Assembly: GCA_020636315.1 (NCBI GenBank) | Contig: JACJYA010000034.1 | Location: forward strand, 1 to 13,418 | Source: Lewinellaceae bacterium | Lineage (GTDB): Bacteria; Bacteroidota; Bacteroidia; Chitinophagales; Saprospiraceae | Direction: 5' to 3' | Length of the DNA: 13,418 nucleotides | Shown here: piece after piece, positions 13,349-13,418 of the stretch | How positions within the stretch are numbered: position 1 is the first letter of the stretch | Layout of the letters: each line of letters begins with the position of its first letter | Position numbers and translations under genes: made by a program | Notes under the pieces: model-generated | Told to the model about the DNA's origin: nothing | The model's input: the letters and a program-made list of their open reading frames with translations, nothing else | Databases searched by the model: none

Positions 13349-13418
13349 GTCCTTTCTGCCTAATCCCCGGAATCTTTGTCAAAAGGCCCCTTCTTTCCTG
13401 ATAGTTTCAAAAAAATCC

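Overview
The window looks like chromosomal DNA from a Bacteroidota bacterium, most likely a gliding, Saprospiria-like lineage. The evidence is a GldA/GldF/GldG ABC transporter cluster, protein families typical of this phylum (DUF4340, FISUMP, WG repeats, a membrane-bound AraC regulator), and -7 promoter boxes of the TAnnTTTG type in front of several genes. Base composition is balanced to slightly GC-rich. The genus assignment is inference.

Layout, left to right. 1-176: intergenic octamer repeats. 177-1154 (-): DUF368 membrane protein of the PopT undecaprenyl-phosphate translocase family. 1155-1454: repeat-rich intergenic stretch with inverted octamer arrays. 1455-3872 (-): 805-residue protein made of a caspase-like protease domain, short YP-x-G helical repeats, one membrane helix, WG repeats and a C-terminal FISUMP domain. 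10579-4027 (-): a probable six-gene transcription unit, read from right to left: gldA, an exported protein of unknown function, gldF, gldG, a DUF4340 protein, and an exported S1/P1-nuclease or phospholipase-C-like zinc enzyme. 10580-10912: 333 bp without a gene, holding the gldA promoter and two strong inverted repeats. 10913-11248 (-): small soluble protein of the MYLYVELW type. 11441-13288 (+): membrane-spanning AraC-type regulator with two extracytoplasmic starch-binding-like domains. 13289-13418: terminator-like hairpin followed by a GGTTTCT repeat.

How the genes fit together. GldA (ATPase), GldF (permease) and GldG (membrane-anchored auxiliary protein) form one ABC exporter-like complex linked to gliding. 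The DUF4340 protein and the exported protein are probable accessories. The zinc enzyme at the operon end acts in the periplasm or outside. The caspase protein and DUF368 each have their own promoter box and look separately controlled. The AraC protein could bind a glucan outside the cell and regulate genes directly from the membrane; its targets are not visible here.

The least expected signal is a family of 8-bp-period repeats (TACACTTT/TCCACCTT and complements). They occur at three intergenic sites, each time as a GTG-strand array, a spacer, then a CAC-strand array, and they run up to or into the stop codons of minus-strand genes. The two most unusual proteins are the membrane-spanning caspase-WG-FISUMP protein and the carbohydrate-sensor/7TM/AraC fusion.
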